Shown: positions 27,528-37,733, counted from the stretch's first letter. The stretch: DNA of 64,000 nucleotides from Rathayibacter sp. VKM Ac-2759 (GCF_009834225.1 NZ_CP047176.1:2790001-2854000); one strand, 5' to 3'. The notes: generated by a model not told the origin, from the letters alone. A program made the numbers and translations.

Positions 27528-29735
27528 ATGGACGGCGACAACCTGATTCTCGAGGACGGCCTGAGCGACGAGCTCGACGACGACTTCGACGACGAGGAGG
27601 AGGAGCACTCGGATCCCCTGCTCCCGGACAACCGCTACCTCGATCGCGAGCTGAGCTGGCTGGCGTTCAACCAGCGCGTGCTCGAGCTGGCCGAGGATCC
27701 GCTGGTGCCGGTGCTCGAGCGGGCCAACTTCCTGGCGATCTTCTCCTCGAACCTCGACGAGTTCTTCATGGTCCGCGTCGCGGGTCTGAAGCGCCGCATC
27801 CTCACCGGTCTGGCGCTGCCGACGAACATCGGCCGCGTGCCCGTCGACGTGCTGACCGACATCTCCGAGAAGGCGCACCTGCTCCAGCAGCGGCACTCGC
27901 GGGCGTTCAAGGACCTCGTCGAGCCGGCCCTGCGCGACTCCGGCATCGACATCGTGCGGTGGAGCGAGCTCAGCGACGCCGAGCGCGCGGTGCTCGACGA
28001 CTACTTCTCGGCGCAGATCTTCCCGGTTCTGATGCCGCTCGCGGTCGACCCGGCGCACCCGTTCCCCTACATCTCGGGCCTGTCGCTCAACCTGTCGGTG
28101 CGCGTGCGCAACCCCAAGACGCAGAAGACGGAGTTCGCCCGCCTCAAGGTGCCGCAGATGCTGCCGCGGTTCGTCCGGATCGCCGGAGTGGCCGCTCCCG
28201 GCGAGCCCATGCGCTTCATCTCGCTCGAGGACCTCATCGCGAACCAGCTCGACGACCTCTTCCCCGGCATGGAGATCCTCGACCACCACGTCTTCCGCAT
28301 CACCCGCAACGAGGACGTCGAGGTCGACGAGGACGAGACCGAGAACCTGATCAAGGCGCTCGAGAAGGAGCTCCTCCGCCGTCGGTTCGGCCCGCCCATC
28401 CGGCTCGAGGTCACCGACGACATGGACGACGAGACGCTCGGGCTGCTGGTCCGGGAGCTCGACATCACGACGCAGGAGGTCTACAAGCTCCCCGCGCCGT
28501 TGGATCTCGGCGGGCTCTTCAGCCTGCAGAAGATCGACCGGCCCGATCTCAAGTACCCCAACCACGTCCCGACGACGGCCGTGCAGCTCTCGCCGAGCGA
28601 GCCGAACCAGCGCCAGGACATCTTCAAGGCGGTCTCGCGCGGAGACGTGCTGCTGCACCACCCGTACGAGTCGTTCGCGACCAGCGTTCAGGCGTTCCTC
28701 GAGCAGGCGGCCGCCGATCCCGACGTGCTGGCGATCAAGCAGACGCTCTACCGCACGTCGGGCGACTCCCCCATCGTCGAGGCGCTGATCGACGCGGCCG
28801 AGTCCGGCAAGCAGGTGCTCGCGCTCGTCGAGATCAAGGCGCGCTTCGACGAGCAGGCCAACATCTCGTGGGCGCGCAAGCTCGAGAAGGCCGGCGTGCA
28901 CGTGGTCTACGGGCTCGTCGGGCTGAAGACCCACTGCAAGCTCGCGCTCGTGATCCGCCAGGAGAAGGGCGGCGTCCTCCGCCACTACTCCCACATCGGC
29001 ACGGGCAACTACAACCCGAAGACCTCGCGCATCTACGAGGACCTCGGGCTGCTCACCGCGGACGCCGAGGTGGGCAAGGACCTGACCCGGCTCTTCAACG
29101 AGCTGTCGGGCTACGCGATCGAGAAGAAGTTCAAGCGCCTGCTCGTCGCTCCCCGCCACCTGCGCAAGGGCCTGCTCAAGCGGATCGACGCCGAGACCGA
29201 GAACGCCCGCAAGGGCCTCCCGTCCGGGATCCGGATCAAGGTCAACTCGATCGTGGACGAGGCCGTGATCGACGCGCTCTACCGCGCCAGCCAGGCCGGA
29301 GTGCCGGTCGACGTCTGGGTCCGCGGCATCTGCGGTCTGAAGCCCGGGCAGGAGGGTCTCTCCGAGACCATCCGCGTCCGCTCGATCCTCGGCCGCTACC
29401 TCGAGCACTCGCGCATCTTCAGCTTCGTCAACGGCGGCGAGCCCGACGTGTTCATCGGCAGCGCCGACATGATGCACCGCAACCTCGACCGCCGCGTCGA
29501 GGCCCTGGTGCGCATCGTCGAGCCCGCGCACCTCGCCGAGATCGACGACATGTTCGTGCGCGCCATGGACGAGAAGACGGCGTCGTGGTGGCTCGGGTCG
29601 GACGGCACGTGGACCCGGCACCACCTCGACGAGGACGGAGCGCCGCTGTCCGACCTGCAGAACCGTCTGATGCAGCACATCTCGCACCGCAAGCGCGCCG
29701 CTTCGCGGTCCGCCTCGCGCGTGTCGAGCCGCTGA
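27528..29735 (+). CDS. ppk: Polyphosphate kinase 1 (735 aa)
   Basis: Makes polyphosphate from ATP at the membrane or degradosome. After an unusual acidic N-terminal stretch (about 10-28, mostly Asp and Glu), the PPK N domain begins at [20 protein letters not shown]. The phospho-accepting His is in [15 protein letters not shown], and the second catalytic His in [12 protein letters not shown]. The C-terminal phospholipase-D-like domain includes [28 protein letters not shown]. The length is normal. The ATG is six bases after a -10-like box, so possibly leaderless. A PHO box lies upstream. It is followed by mutT1 after four bases. Confidence 0.97.
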   Translation: MDGDNLILEDGLSDELDDDFDDEEEEHSDPLLPDNRYLDRELSWLAFNQRVLELAEDPLVPVLERANFLAIFSSNLDEFFMVRVAGLKRRILTGLALPTNIGRVPVDVLTDISEKAHLLQQRHSRAFKDLVEPALRDSGIDIVRWSELSDAERAVLDDYFSAQIFPVLMPLAVDPAHPFPYISGLSLNLSVRVRNPKTQKTEFARLKVPQMLPRFVRIAGVAAPGEPMRFISLEDLIANQLDDLFPGMEILDHHVFRITRNEDVEVDEDETENLIKALEKELLRRRFGPPIRLEVTDDMDDETLGLLVRELDITTQEVYKLPAPLDLGGLFSLQKIDRPDLKYPNHVPTTAVQLSPSEPNQRQDIFKAVSRGDVLLHHPYESFATSVQAFLEQAAADPDVLAIKQTLYRTSGDSPIVEALIDAAESGKQVLALVEIKARFDEQANISWARKLEKAGVHVVYGLVGLKTHCKLALVIRQEKGGVLRHYSHIGTGNYNPKTSRIYEDLGLLTADAEVGKDLTRLFNELSGYAIEKKFKRLLVAPRHLRKGLLKRIDAETENARKGLPSGIRIKVNSIVDEAVIDALYRASQAGVPVDVWVRGICGLKPGQEGLSETIRVRSILGRYLEHSRIFSFVNGGEPDVFIGSADMMHRNLDRRVEALVRIVEPAHLAEIDDMFVRAMDEKTASWWLGSDGTWTRHHLDEDGAPLSDLQNRLMQHISHRKRAASRSASRVSSR

Positions 29736-29739
29736 CACC

Positions 29740-30675
29740 GTGACGGGGACCGTCTTCGCCGCCGGGGCCGTGTGCTGGCGACTCATCGAGGGTCGTCCGC
29801 ACATCCTCGTGATCCACCGGCCGCACCGGAAGGACGTCAGCCTGCCCAAGGGCAAGGTCGACCCGGGCGAGTCGCTGCCCGAGACCGCCGTCCGCGAGAT
29901 CCGCGAGGAGACCGGGCTCGCCGTAGCGCTCGGCGTGCCGCTCGGCTCGACCGAGTACACCCTCCCGAACGGCCGGCCGAAGGCGGTGTACTACTGGGCC
30001 GCGCGGGTGACCGAGAAGGCGGTGCTCGCCTCCGACTTCCTCCCCAACCACGAGGTCGAGGCGCTCGAGTGGGTGACCGTCAAGAAGGCGCGCACCTACC
30101 TGACCTACCCGCACGACGTGTCGATCGTCGACGAGTTCGCCCGGATCGCGGCGCGCGGCACGCTCGACACCTTCGCGATCGTGGTGCTGCGGCACGCGAA
30201 GGCCGTTCCCCCCTCCTCGTGGGAGGGTCGAGACTCGACCCGCCGGCTGAACCGCCGCGGCACCGAGGAGGCAGCGGCCGCGGCACGCGCGGTCGCCGCC
30301 TGGCGTCCGAGGCGCCTCGTCTCGAGCACCGCCAAGCGCTGCCGCGCCACGATCGCCCCGCTCTCCTCCCTGCTCAAGCGTCCCGTCCGGCTCTCGGAGG
30401 ACATCAGCCAGGAGGCGTTCGAGCGCGACGCGGCCGACGTGCGCGCCGTCGTCGGAAAGCGGGTGCGCGCGCGGAAGTCGGCCGTGCTGTGCAGTCACGG
30501 ACCGGTCATCCCCGAGATCCTGCGCGAGCTCGCCCTGGCGACGGCCACTCCGATCGGCGCCTACCTCGAGGAGGCGTCCACCCTGCCCACCGGGGGCTTC
30601 ACCGTGGTCCACCTCTCGACCGAGCACCCCGGTTCGGGCATCGTCTCGCTCGAGACGCACGCACCGCTCACCTGA
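29740..30675 (+). CDS. mutT1: MutT1-like NUDIX hydrolase/histidine phosphatase (311 aa)
   Basis: Two-domain enzyme that sanitises the nucleotide pool (oxidised guanine nucleotides), as known for mycobacterial MutT1. The NUDIX box is KGKVDPGESLPETAVREI-REETGL near residues 40-65. From about 145 a histidine-phosphatase domain follows, with VVLRHAKAVP (catalytic His) and SAVLCSHGPVIPEIL. GTG at 29740 lies four bases after ppk, so both are co-transcribed and share the PHO box. The domain order and length match the mycobacterial protein. Confidence 0.93.
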   Translation: MTGTVFAAGAVCWRLIEGRPHILVIHRPHRKDVSLPKGKVDPGESLPETAVREIREETGLAVALGVPLGSTEYTLPNGRPKAVYYWAARVTEKAVLASDFLPNHEVEALEWVTVKKARTYLTYPHDVSIVDEFARIAARGTLDTFAIVVLRHAKAVPPSSWEGRDSTRRLNRRGTEEAAAAARAVAAWRPRRLVSSTAKRCRATIAPLSSLLKRPVRLSEDISQEAFERDAADVRAVVGKRVRARKSAVLCSHGPVIPEILRELALATATPIGAYLEEASTLPTGGFTVVHLSTEHPGSGIVSLETHAPLT

Positions 30676-30737
30676 GCCCCGGCGCGAGGTGCGAAGCGTC
30701 CTCCGCCTCCGCTGATCGGGCAACGGGCCACCCCGTC

Positions 30738-30759
30738 GTTCATCCTGCGTTCACCGAGC
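30738..30759 (+). promoter_or_regulatory. PHO box of the pst operon
   Basis: Two tandem 11-base repeats, GTTCATCCTGC (30738-30748) and GTTCACCGAGC (30749-30759), the second a perfect GTTCACC-N4 unit. The -10 box TACTCT lies at 30787-30792, 27 bases after the second unit. Confidence 0.88.
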
Positions 30760-30854
30760 GGTCGGTGCCAGGACACGACCTCTCCGTACTCTCGCCTGCG
30801 GGCCGCACCAAGCCCTGTTCTGTTCTCATGCTTTCCTACCCGAAAGGGATACTT

Positions 30855-31952
30855 GTGCGTTTCTCGCGTCTCGGCCAGGCGGCCGTCATCGCCGCCGTCG
30901 CAGCTATCACGCTGACCTCCTGCGCCTCCAACGAGGCCCCCGCGGGCGGCGGCGAAGGCTCCGCCTCCGCGTCCTCGCTCTCCGGCACCATCACCGGCAT
31001 CGGCTCCTCCGCTCAGGGCACCGCGCAGACCACCTGGGCTGCCGCGTTCCAGACCGCGAACCCCGAGGTCACGGTCAACTACGACCCCCAGGGCTCGGGT
31101 GCAGGCCGCACCAGCTTCATCGACGGCGCCGCCGACTTCGCCGGCTCCGACGCCGCGCTGAAGGACGAGGAGCTCGCGGGCACCTTCGCCTCCTGCGCGC
31201 CCGACACCAAGCCGATCGACCTCCCGGTCTACATCTCGCCGATCGCGGTCATCTTCAACGTCGAGGGCGTGGACGAGCTCAAGCTCGACGCCGCGACCAT
31301 CGCCGGCATCTTCAAGGGCACCATCACCACGTGGGACGCCCCGGAGATCGCCGCCCTCAACCCGGACGCGACCCTGCCCAGCGCCCCGATCACCTCCGTG
31401 CACCGCTCGGACGACTCCGGCACCACGCAGAACTTCACCGACTACCTCGCGGCCTCCGCGAGCGACGTCTGGGACGCCCCGGCCGCGCAGACCTTCCCGT
31501 ACCAGAGCGGTGACGGCGCCAAGGGCACCTCCGGTGTCGTCGACGCGGTCAAGAACGGCACCAACACGATCGGCTACGCCGACGAGTCCGGCGCCCAGGG
31601 CATGGACATGGCTCAGCTGAAGGTCGGCGACGCGTTCTCGACCATCTCCGCCGACGGAGCGGCCGCTGTCGTCGCCGCGTCGCCGGTCGCCGAGGGCCGC
31701 GAGGAGAACGACCTCGCCATCGCGATCGACCGCACCGGCACCGAGGCCGACGCCTGGCCGATGGTCCTGGTGAGCTACCTCATCGTGTGCCAGGAGTACT
31801 CGGACGCCGAGAAGGGCGAGGTCGTCAAGGCCTTCGCCTCGTACATCGCCAGCTCGGAGGGCCAGGAGGCCGCTGCCGCTCAGGCCGGTTCCGCTCCCCT
31901 GAGCTCGGACCTCGCCGACAAGGTCGCGACCGCGATCGAGTCCATCAAGTAA
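30855..31952 (+). CDS. pstS: Phosphate-binding lipoprotein PstS (365 aa)
   Basis: High-affinity phosphate receptor anchored outside the membrane. The signal peptide ends with lipobox LTSC (Cys23). Phosphate-site motifs include GIGSSAQG, GSGAGRTSFIDGAADFAGSDA, SVHRSDDSGTTQNF and NGTNTIGYADESG. GTG at 30855 with GAAAGGG seven bases upstream is preferred over ATG at 30829, which would put eight extra residues before the signal peptide. A hairpin separates it from pstC, which would leave more pstS than transporter mRNA. Confidence 0.96.
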   Translation: MRFSRLGQAAVIAAVAAITLTSCASNEAPAGGGEGSASASSLSGTITGIGSSAQGTAQTTWAAAFQTANPEVTVNYDPQGSGAGRTSFIDGAADFAGSDAALKDEELAGTFASCAPDTKPIDLPVYISPIAVIFNVEGVDELKLDAATIAGIFKGTITTWDAPEIAALNPDATLPSAPITSVHRSDDSGTTQNFTDYLAASASDVWDAPAAQTFPYQSGDGAKGTSGVVDAVKNGTNTIGYADESGAQGMDMAQLKVGDAFSTISADGAAAVVAASPVAEGREENDLAIAIDRTGTEADAWPMVLVSYLIVCQEYSDAEKGEVVKAFASYIASSEGQEAAAAQAGSAPLSSDLADKVATAIESIK

Positions 31953-31954
31953 TC

Positions 31955-32006
31955 CACAGGCCGGGCCCGTTTCGCCGCATCATGCGCGAGACGGGCCCGG
32001 CCTGTG
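31955..32006 (+). terminator. Attenuator hairpin between pstS and pstC
   Basis: Perfect 16-bp stem CACAGGCCGGGCCCGT (31955-31970) with 31991-32006, with a 20-base loop, three bases after the pstS stop inside the operon. It is probably a partial terminator or an mRNA-end stabiliser that raises PstS relative to PstCAB. Confidence 0.8.
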
Positions 32007-32099
32007 ACCGGGGTTCGACCTGCCGGATGCGCGCACCCGAGCCCTACGATCTCCCCGTGAGCACTGTCGAACCCCCTCGTCTGAAGAGAGTCCCCTGGA

Positions 32100-33041
32100 A
32101 TGGCAACTGAGACCGTCGTCCGCCCGAAGGCGAAGGTGCGCGTCGGAGACCGGGTCTTCTCGATCTCGACCGTCGCCGCCGGCTCCCTCATCCTCCTCGT
32201 GCTGGCCGCCGTCGCGATCTTCCTCATCGCGCAGTCGATCCCCGCGTTCACCGCGACCTCCGATGAGCTGCCCGGGGAGGCGACCAACTTCTGGTCGTAC
32301 GTCGGCCCCCTCGTGTTCGGCACGATCTGGTCGGCCGTCATCGCCCTCGTGATCGCGCTGCCCCTGTCGGTCGCGATCGCCCTCTTCATCTCGCACTACG
32401 CACCGCGCCGCATCGCCATGGCGCTCGGCTACATCGTCGACCTGCTCGCCGCGGTCCCGTCGGTCGTCTTCGGCCTCTGGGGCGCGACGGTCCTCGCGCC
32501 GATGGTGCAGCCCTTCTACCTCTTCCTCAACGTCAACGTCGGCTGGTTCCCGCTGTTCAGCGGCCAGGCCTCCGGAACGGGCAAGACGATCCTGACCGCG
32601 TCCGTCGTCCTCGCCGTGATGGTCATCCCGATCATCACCGCGGTCTGCCGCGAGATCTTCCTCCAGGCCCCTCGCCTCCACGAGGAGGCGGCGCTCGCCC
32701 TCGGCGCGACCCGCTGGGAGATGATCCGGATGGCGGTCCTCCCCTTCGGAGCCCCCGGCATGGTCTCGGCCGCGATGCTCGGCCTGGGACGCGCGCTCGG
32801 AGAGACCCTGGCCGTCGCGATGGTCCTCTCGCCCGCCACGGTGGTCTCGTTCCTCCTGCTGACCTCGCAGAACTCGAACACCATCGCGGCCAACATCGCC
32901 CTGCAGTTCCCCGAGGCGAGCGGCGTCGGTGTCAACGTGCTGGTCGCCTCCGGCCTCATCCTCTTCGTCATCACCCTCATCGTGAACTCGATCGCGCGAT
33001 TCATCGTGAATCGTCGCAAGGCCTTCTCTGGAGCCAACTGA
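32100..33041 (+). CDS. pstC: Phosphate ABC transporter permease PstC (313 aa)
   Basis: Inner-membrane channel subunit. About six hydrophobic helices follow a basic N-terminus; the first (about 25-46) is [19 protein letters not shown]. The coupling-loop EAA motif is [20 protein letters not shown]. Family phrase [17 protein letters not shown] is present. The ATG at 32100 is downstream of GAAGAGAG. Its TGA shares the final A with the pstA ATG, so the permeases are translationally coupled. Confidence 0.95.
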   Translation: MATETVVRPKAKVRVGDRVFSISTVAAGSLILLVLAAVAIFLIAQSIPAFTATSDELPGEATNFWSYVGPLVFGTIWSAVIALVIALPLSVAIALFISHYAPRRIAMALGYIVDLLAAVPSVVFGLWGATVLAPMVQPFYLFLNVNVGWFPLFSGQASGTGKTILTASVVLAVMVIPIITAVCREIFLQAPRLHEEAALALGATRWEMIRMAVLPFGAPGMVSAAMLGLGRALGETLAVAMVLSPATVVSFLLLTSQNSNTIAANIALQFPEASGVGVNVLVASGLILFVITLIVNSIARFIVNRRKAFSGAN

Positions 33042-34126
33042 TGTCCGCCGCCACCTCGACCGCCGTCGTCCCTCCCGTCACCCTGGTCACCGGCAGGCTG
33101 CCCAAGGGGACGCCCTGGATGCTGCTGGTCGGCAGCTGGGTCGTCTTCGCGCTGGTCTTCCTGATGCTCCAAGCCGCGGGCATGATGAACGACTTCAGCC
33201 TCGTCGGAGCGATCTTCTGGGGCACCGTCCTCTTCGACATCGCCATCTACGTCGTCTCGCGCCTCGTCGAGGGCGGCCGCAAGGCGGTGGACCGCCTGGT
33301 CACCTCCCTCGTCGCAACGGCGTTCATCATCGCGCTGCTCCCGCTCGTGTCCCTGCTCTGGACGGTCGTCACCAACGGCACGGCACGCTTCGACCCGCTG
33401 TTCTTCAGCTCCTCGATGCGCAACGTCATCGACGCCGGCGGTGGAGCGCTGCACGCGATCATCGGAACGCTCGAGATCACGGCCATGGCCGCCGTCATCT
33501 CGGTGCCGATCGGACTGCTCACCTCGATCTACCTCGTCGAGTACGGCCGCGGCCACCTCGCCCGCGCGATCACCTTCTTCGTCGACGTGATGACGGGCAT
33601 CCCCTCGATCGTCGCCGGTCTGTTCGCCTACGCGCTCTTCGCGCTGATCCTCGGCCCCGGCGTCCGCATGGGCTTCGCCGGCTCGATCGCCCTCGCCGTG
33701 CTGATGATCCCCGTGGTCGTCCGCTCGTCCGAGGAGATGCTGAAGCTCGTCCCGAACGAGCTGCGCGAGGCCTCCTACGCGCTGGGCGTGCCGAAGTGGC
33801 TGACCATCGTCAAGATCGTGCTGCCGACCTCGATCGCCGGCATCACCACCGGCATCACGCTGGCCATCGCCCGCGTCATCGGCGAGACCGCGCCGCTGCT
33901 CATCGTCGCCGGCTTCACCGCCTCGATGAACTACGACCTGTTCAGCGAGCGGATGATGACCCTCCCGGTCTTCGTCTACACGCAGTACGCGAACCAGGGC
34001 CCCGACTCGGAGGCGTTCCTCAACCGCGCCTGGACCGGCGCGCTGGTGCTCATCCTGATCGTGATGGCGCTCAACCTGAGCGCCCGGCTCATCGCCAAGG
34101 CGTTCGCCCCCAAGCTCGGCCGCTGA
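33041..34126 (+). CDS. pstA: Phosphate ABC transporter permease PstA (361 aa)
   Basis: Second channel subunit, pairing with PstC. The EAA loop is [20 protein letters not shown], and [20 protein letters not shown] is the typical PstA segment. Two extra hydrophobic helices at the N-terminus (about 25-65) make it longer than the E. coli protein, as usual in actinobacteria. The ATG overlaps the pstC stop by one base. Confidence 0.95.
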   Translation: MSAATSTAVVPPVTLVTGRLPKGTPWMLLVGSWVVFALVFLMLQAAGMMNDFSLVGAIFWGTVLFDIAIYVVSRLVEGGRKAVDRLVTSLVATAFIIALLPLVSLLWTVVTNGTARFDPLFFSSSMRNVIDAGGGALHAIIGTLEITAMAAVISVPIGLLTSIYLVEYGRGHLARAITFFVDVMTGIPSIVAGLFAYALFALILGPGVRMGFAGSIALAVLMIPVVVRSSEEMLKLVPNELREASYALGVPKWLTIVKIVLPTSIAGITTGITLAIARVIGETAPLLIVAGFTASMNYDLFSERMMTLPVFVYTQYANQGPDSEAFLNRAWTGALVLILIVMALNLSARLIAKAFAPKLGR

Positions 34127-34167
34127 CACCCACCACTCGGCTCCGGCCGCCACTCCCGAAGGAAGCA

Positions 34168-34947
34168 ATGTCCAAGCGCATCGAGGTCAACGACCTCAAC
34201 GTCTACTACAGCCAGTTCCTCGCGGTGGAGGGTGTCTCGCTCACCATCGAGCCGCGCACCGTCACGGCGTTCATCGGCCCCTCCGGCTGCGGCAAGTCCA
34301 CCTTCCTCCGCACGCTGAACCGCATGCACGAGGTCATCCCCGGCGCTCACGTGCAGGGCGAGGTGCTGATCGACGGCAACAACCTCTACGCTCAGGGCGT
34401 CGATCCCGTCCAGGTGCGCCGCCAGGTCGGCATGGTCTTCCAGCGCCCCAACCCGTTCCCGACGATGTCGATCCGCGACAACGTCCTCGCGGGCGTCAAG
34501 CTCAACAACCGCCGCATCTCGAAGTCGGACGCCGACGCGCTCGTCGAGCGCTCGCTGCAGGGCGCCAACCTCTGGAACGAGGTCAAGGACCGCCTCGACA
34601 AGCCCGGATCGGGCCTCTCGGGCGGCCAGCAGCAGCGTCTGTGCATCGCCCGCGCGATCGCCGTCTCCCCCGACGTCCTGCTGATGGACGAGCCGTGCTC
34701 GGCCCTCGACCCGATCTCGACGCTCGCGATCGAGGACCTCATCGAGGAGCTGAAGAACGACTACACGATCGTGATCGTGACCCACAACATGCAGCAGGCC
34801 TCGCGCGTCTCGGACCGCACCGCGTTCTTCAACATCGCGGGAACCGGCAAGCCGGGCAAGCTCATCGAGTACGACGACACCGCGACGATGTTCTCGCGCC
34901 CGTCGGTCCAGGCGACCGAGGACTACGTGTCGGGCCGCTTCGGCTGA
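34168..34947 (+). CDS. pstB: Phosphate ABC transporter ATPase PstB (259 aa)
   Basis: Energises phosphate import. Walker [10 protein letters not shown] (37-45), Q-loop [14 protein letters not shown], signature [14 protein letters not shown], Walker [14 protein letters not shown] and the H-loop IVTHNMQQA are intact. Length is exact for PstB. The ATG has GAAGGAAG upstream. It closes the pstSCAB operon and is followed by a strong terminator. Confidence 0.97.
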   Translation: MSKRIEVNDLNVYYSQFLAVEGVSLTIEPRTVTAFIGPSGCGKSTFLRTLNRMHEVIPGAHVQGEVLIDGNNLYAQGVDPVQVRRQVGMVFQRPNPFPTMSIRDNVLAGVKLNNRRISKSDADALVERSLQGANLWNEVKDRLDKPGSGLSGGQQQRLCIARAIAVSPDVLLMDEPCSALDPISTLAIEDLIEELKNDYTIVIVTHNMQQASRVSDRTAFFNIAGTGKPGKLIEYDDTATMFSRPSVQATEDYVSGRFG

Positions 34948-34960
34948 TCCGTCCCCTCGA

Positions 34961-35002
34961 CGCAGAAGAGCCGCACTCCTCGGGGAGTGCGGCTCTTCTG
35001 CG
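34961..35002. terminator. Bidirectional terminator between pstB and the anti-sigma gene
   Basis: Perfect 19-bp stem (34961-34979 with 34984-35002, core AGAGCCGCACTCC) and a TCGG tetraloop, followed by TTCTCGT. It serves both convergent operons. Confidence 0.92.
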
Positions 35003-35016
35003 TTCTCGTGCCGGAG

Positions 35017-35847
35017 TCAGGCAGTCGCGATCGCGAGGATCGGATCGGTCGTCGGGGCGTCGGATCCGCCCGCGTCCTCGACGGTGACCGCCACGACGGC
35101 GCCCTCGGACAGCGTGCCCTCGAGCGGAGCGACCGTGCGGCCGTCGCCTCCGTCGAAGGTGCCGGCGGGGACGGCGCCCGAGCTCCCGATGTACCAGAGC
35201 TCGTAGGTCTTGTCGGCCGGCAGTGCCGCGAGGTCGTCGACGACGAGCGCCGAGCGGCCGAGCGAACTCGACCAGACGAGGGTCGCCGCTTCTCCGGTGG
35301 CCAGCGCGCCGACGGTCTCCCGCACATCGGGAGCGCTGCGGATCTCCTCGAGGGCGGTGAGCTGCTGGGTCTGCCCCGCGTCGGGCGTCAGCAGCGGCGG
35401 GAGGGTCACTCCCCCGACCACGATGACCGCGGCGGCCGCGGCCGCCGAGAGGTAGACGGCGGGACGAGCGAACCAGCGGCCGCGGCTGCGGGCCTCTGCG
35501 CTGTGGCGTGCGGGCGCCGGTGCCTCGTCGACCGGAGCGACGGCCGCCAGTCGCGGGGGCCGGGTCGCCTCCGTCGCGGCACCGGCGTCGACGGGCAGCT
35601 GCGGCGTGGTGGCGATGAGGGCCATCAGGTCGGCCTTGAGGGTGGGAGACGGTGCGACGGACGGCGCACTGGAGGCGAGCGCCTCGGCGACCGCCGAGAA
35701 CTCCTCGGCCTCGCCGCGGGCCTCCGGGTTCTCGAGGAGGTAGCGGGCGAACCGCTCCTCCTCCTCGGGGGTCAGAATGCCCAGCGCGTGGCCGGCCGCG
35801 AGGTCACGCGGATCGGCGGCGCCATCGGGATCGTTCATGTCGTTCAC
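35017..35847 (-). CDS. rskA: RskA-type anti-sigma factor (276 aa)
   Basis: Membrane protein that holds the adjacent sigma factor inactive. The N-terminal sigma-binding part contains DLAAGHALGILTPEEEERFA and ENPEARGEAEEFSAVAEAL. One transmembrane helix lies at about 148-170 (PAVYLSAAAAAAVIVVGG). The outer RskA domain includes TYELWYIGSSGAVPAGTF. No Cys-based zinc site is present, as in RskA. GTG at 35847 overlaps the sigma-factor stop by four bases (GTGA); the next ATG is three codons on. In mycobacteria regulated proteolysis of RskA releases SigK. Confidence 0.9.
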   Translation of the reverse strand: MNDMNDPDGAADPRDLAAGHALGILTPEEEERFARYLLENPEARGEAEEFSAVAEALASSAPSVAPSPTLKADLMALIATTPQLPVDAGAATEATRPPRLAAVAPVDEAPAPARHSAEARSRGRWFARPAVYLSAAAAAAVIVVGGVTLPPLLTPDAGQTQQLTALEEIRSAPDVRETVGALATGEAATLVWSSSLGRSALVVDDLAALPADKTYELWYIGSSGAVPAGTFDGGDGRTVAPLEGTLSEGAVVAVTVEDAGGSDAPTTDPILAIATA

Positions 35848-36404
35848 AGGGCCACCCCCATCTCTTCTCGAAGTCTGATCATTCCATCGCGGAGGCGCGT
35901 CTTGACGGTGCCGATGGGGCACTTCAGGATCCCCGCGATCTCACTGTGCGAGTACCCGCCGTAGTACGCGAGCTGCAGCGCCTGACGCTGGAGCTCGGTG
36001 AGGCGCTCGAGAGCGGCTGCGACCTTCTCATGCTCGAGGGACACCTCCGCCTGCTCGGCGACCTGGTCGTACTCACGGCCGAGGTCTCGGATACCGATGC
36101 GCACGTCCCGGTCGCGGCCCGCCTGGGCCGCGCGTACCCGATCGATGGCCCTGCGGTGTGCCATCGTGAGGATCCAGGTCGTCGCGCTTCCTTTATTCGG
36201 AGCGAATCGTCCAGCGGTTTGCCAGATCTCGAGGAAGACCTCCTGGGTGACCTCCTCGGACTGGGCGCGGTCGACCAGGACCCGGGTGATGAGTCCGAGC
36301 ACCCTCGAGGCGAAGAGGTCGTAGAGCTCGGAGAAGGCGCGCTGATCGCCGTTCGTGATGCGCTCGAGGAGCGCTCCGGCCTCGGCCGTCGTGTCGTCGG
36401 TCAT
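35844..36404 (-). CDS. sigK: ECF sigma factor, SigK-like (186 aa)
   Basis: Alternative RNA polymerase sigma subunit. Region 2 includes AFSELYDLFASRVLGLITRV and SATTWILTMAHRRAIDRVRA; region 4 includes ELQRQALQLAYYGGYSHSEI and CPIGTVKTRLRDGMIRLRE. The neighbouring RskA supports SigK. The ATG overlaps the stop of the upstream membrane gene by four bases (ATGA). The target promoters are unknown here. Confidence 0.92.
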   Translation of the reverse strand: MTDDTTAEAGALLERITNGDQRAFSELYDLFASRVLGLITRVLVDRAQSEEVTQEVFLEIWQTAGRFAPNKGSATTWILTMAHRRAIDRVRAAQAGRDRDVRIGIRDLGREYDQVAEQAEVSLEHEKVAAALERLTELQRQALQLAYYGGYSHSEIAGILKCPIGTVKTRLRDGMIRLREEMGVAL

Positions 36405-36838
36405 CCGCGTTGCCCCGCTCGTGCCCGGCTCTTGAGGTTCCGGGTCATCCAGAAGGCTGCCACGGCGACGCCCGCGATCACGACCGACACTTCGAGGGGG
36501 AGCGTCACGAACCGCACATCGAGCGAGACGACGCCCAGGTCGAGGAGCGCCGGAGCGGACAGCCGCGGCGCCAGCCACAGCGAGATCACGCCGACGAGAG
36601 CGGCCGTCAGACCGGGGTAGCTGCGAGGGCGGACGAGCACCCACAGCCCCGCACCCAGGCCGAGGACGGCGAGGGTGCGCATGATCGCGCCCTGCGACAG
36701 GACGACTCCGGCTCCGAACTGCGCACCCTCCTGGGAGTCGACGCCGGGAGCGGCGAGGAAGTACAGGACCGCGACGAGGAGGAGGCCGAGACCGGCGACG
36801 AGACGCGCGCCGATCCGGAGTGCCTTCGGACTCTTCAT
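36401..36838 (-). CDS. Four-helix membrane protein co-encoded with sigK (145 aa)
   Basis: Integral membrane protein of unknown function. Hydrophobic segments lie at about 10-30, 42-68, 74-96 and 106-130. The start MKSPKALRIGARLV is basic. It is the first gene of a tightly coupled triplet (ATGA, GTGA overlaps) with sigK and rskA, so it may belong to the same stress response or sense the signal. I know no named family for it. Confidence 0.75.
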   Translation of the reverse strand: MKSPKALRIGARLVAGLGLLLVAVLYFLAAPGVDSQEGAQFGAGVVLSQGAIMRTLAVLGLGAGLWVLVRPRSYPGLTAALVGVISLWLAPRLSAPALLDLGVVSLDVRFVTLPLEVSVVIAGVAVAAFWMTRNLKSRARAGQRG

Positions 36839-37103
36839 GCCGGATCTCGCCTGTCTGTCGGGGATCGGGACCGGAGCCGCCGATCACTCGCCGCGGGCCC
36901 TCGACCGGCCGCTCCGACGCGGAGATGAGGGGGCCGGACCGCAGAAACGCCTCTCGGCGCGAGGCCGCTCGAAGCGGCTATAAGTGGAGCCCGGGGTTAC
37001 TGCGATCCGGCCTCAGCCAGTGTAACCGGTGCCCCCCGGGTGCCCGCGAGGAGCGTTCGCGGTCCGAGAACGCCGGGCGCGGTGGGCTTGCGGCGGGCTC
37101 GCT

Positions 37104-37733
37104 CTACTCGAGGGAGTCGCTGCGCCACAGCCGCGCGCAGCTCACCAGCTCGGCCGCGGTCGTCGAGAGCCGCAGCGCGCGCGTCGTGAGCTGGCTCGCG
37201 CGCGCCTCGTCGGTGAACTCGACGTCGTCGGCGACCGAGGCGGCACCGGACGCGCTCACCCGGCAGAAGGCGGCCGCGCGGTCGAGCGCCACCGCGAAGT
37301 CGCCGTCGAACACCCCGCGGAGGATGCGGTCGGCGAGCTCGGTGATCTCTGCCGGCCCGGTCGGAGTGACGGCGCCGGCGACCACCGGGTCGATCGTGGC
37401 CGACAGCTCGACTCCCCGCTGGTAGAGGAAGCTCGTGCTCTCGGGGTCCTGGCGGATGACGAGGCGGAGCAGGTAGATGCGCCAGAGCGCACCGGGCAGG
37501 CTGGCGGCGCTCGAGCGGGCCCACAGCTCGGCGAGCGCGTCGATGCCGTTGTGGTCGGTGTACTCGACGAGGCGGTCGATGACCACGGGGTCGGGGTCGC
37601 TCCGGACGCGGCTGAGCAGCGCGACGGCCGTCTCGTGCGCGACACGGCTGATCTGCGCCGGGTCCTCGCCTCCCTGGAACGCCTCGAAGACGTGGGAGGG
37701 GAACTTGGTCGGCTTGTGGAAGCCGTCTGTCAT
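37104..37733 (-). CDS. Conserved-type hypothetical protein (209 aa)
   Basis: Soluble, helix-rich protein starting MTDGFHKPTKFPSHVFEAFQ. HETAVALLSRVRSDPDPVVI, LPGALWRIYLLRLVIRQDPE and ATIDPVVAGAVTPTGPAEI look like well-conserved helical packing segments. No transmembrane segment, catalytic motif or zinc site is visible. I chose ATG 37733 because GGAAGG lies upstream; the frame is open 29 codons further. It stands alone between the sigK operon and tRNA-Lys. Function not recognised. Confidence 0.75.
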   Translation of the reverse strand: MTDGFHKPTKFPSHVFEAFQGGEDPAQISRVAHETAVALLSRVRSDPDPVVIDRLVEYTDHNGIDALAELWARSSAASLPGALWRIYLLRLVIRQDPESTSFLYQRGVELSATIDPVVAGAVTPTGPAEITELADRILRGVFDGDFAVALDRAAAFCRVSASGAASVADDVEFTDEARASQLTTRALRLSTTAAELVSCARLWRSDSLE

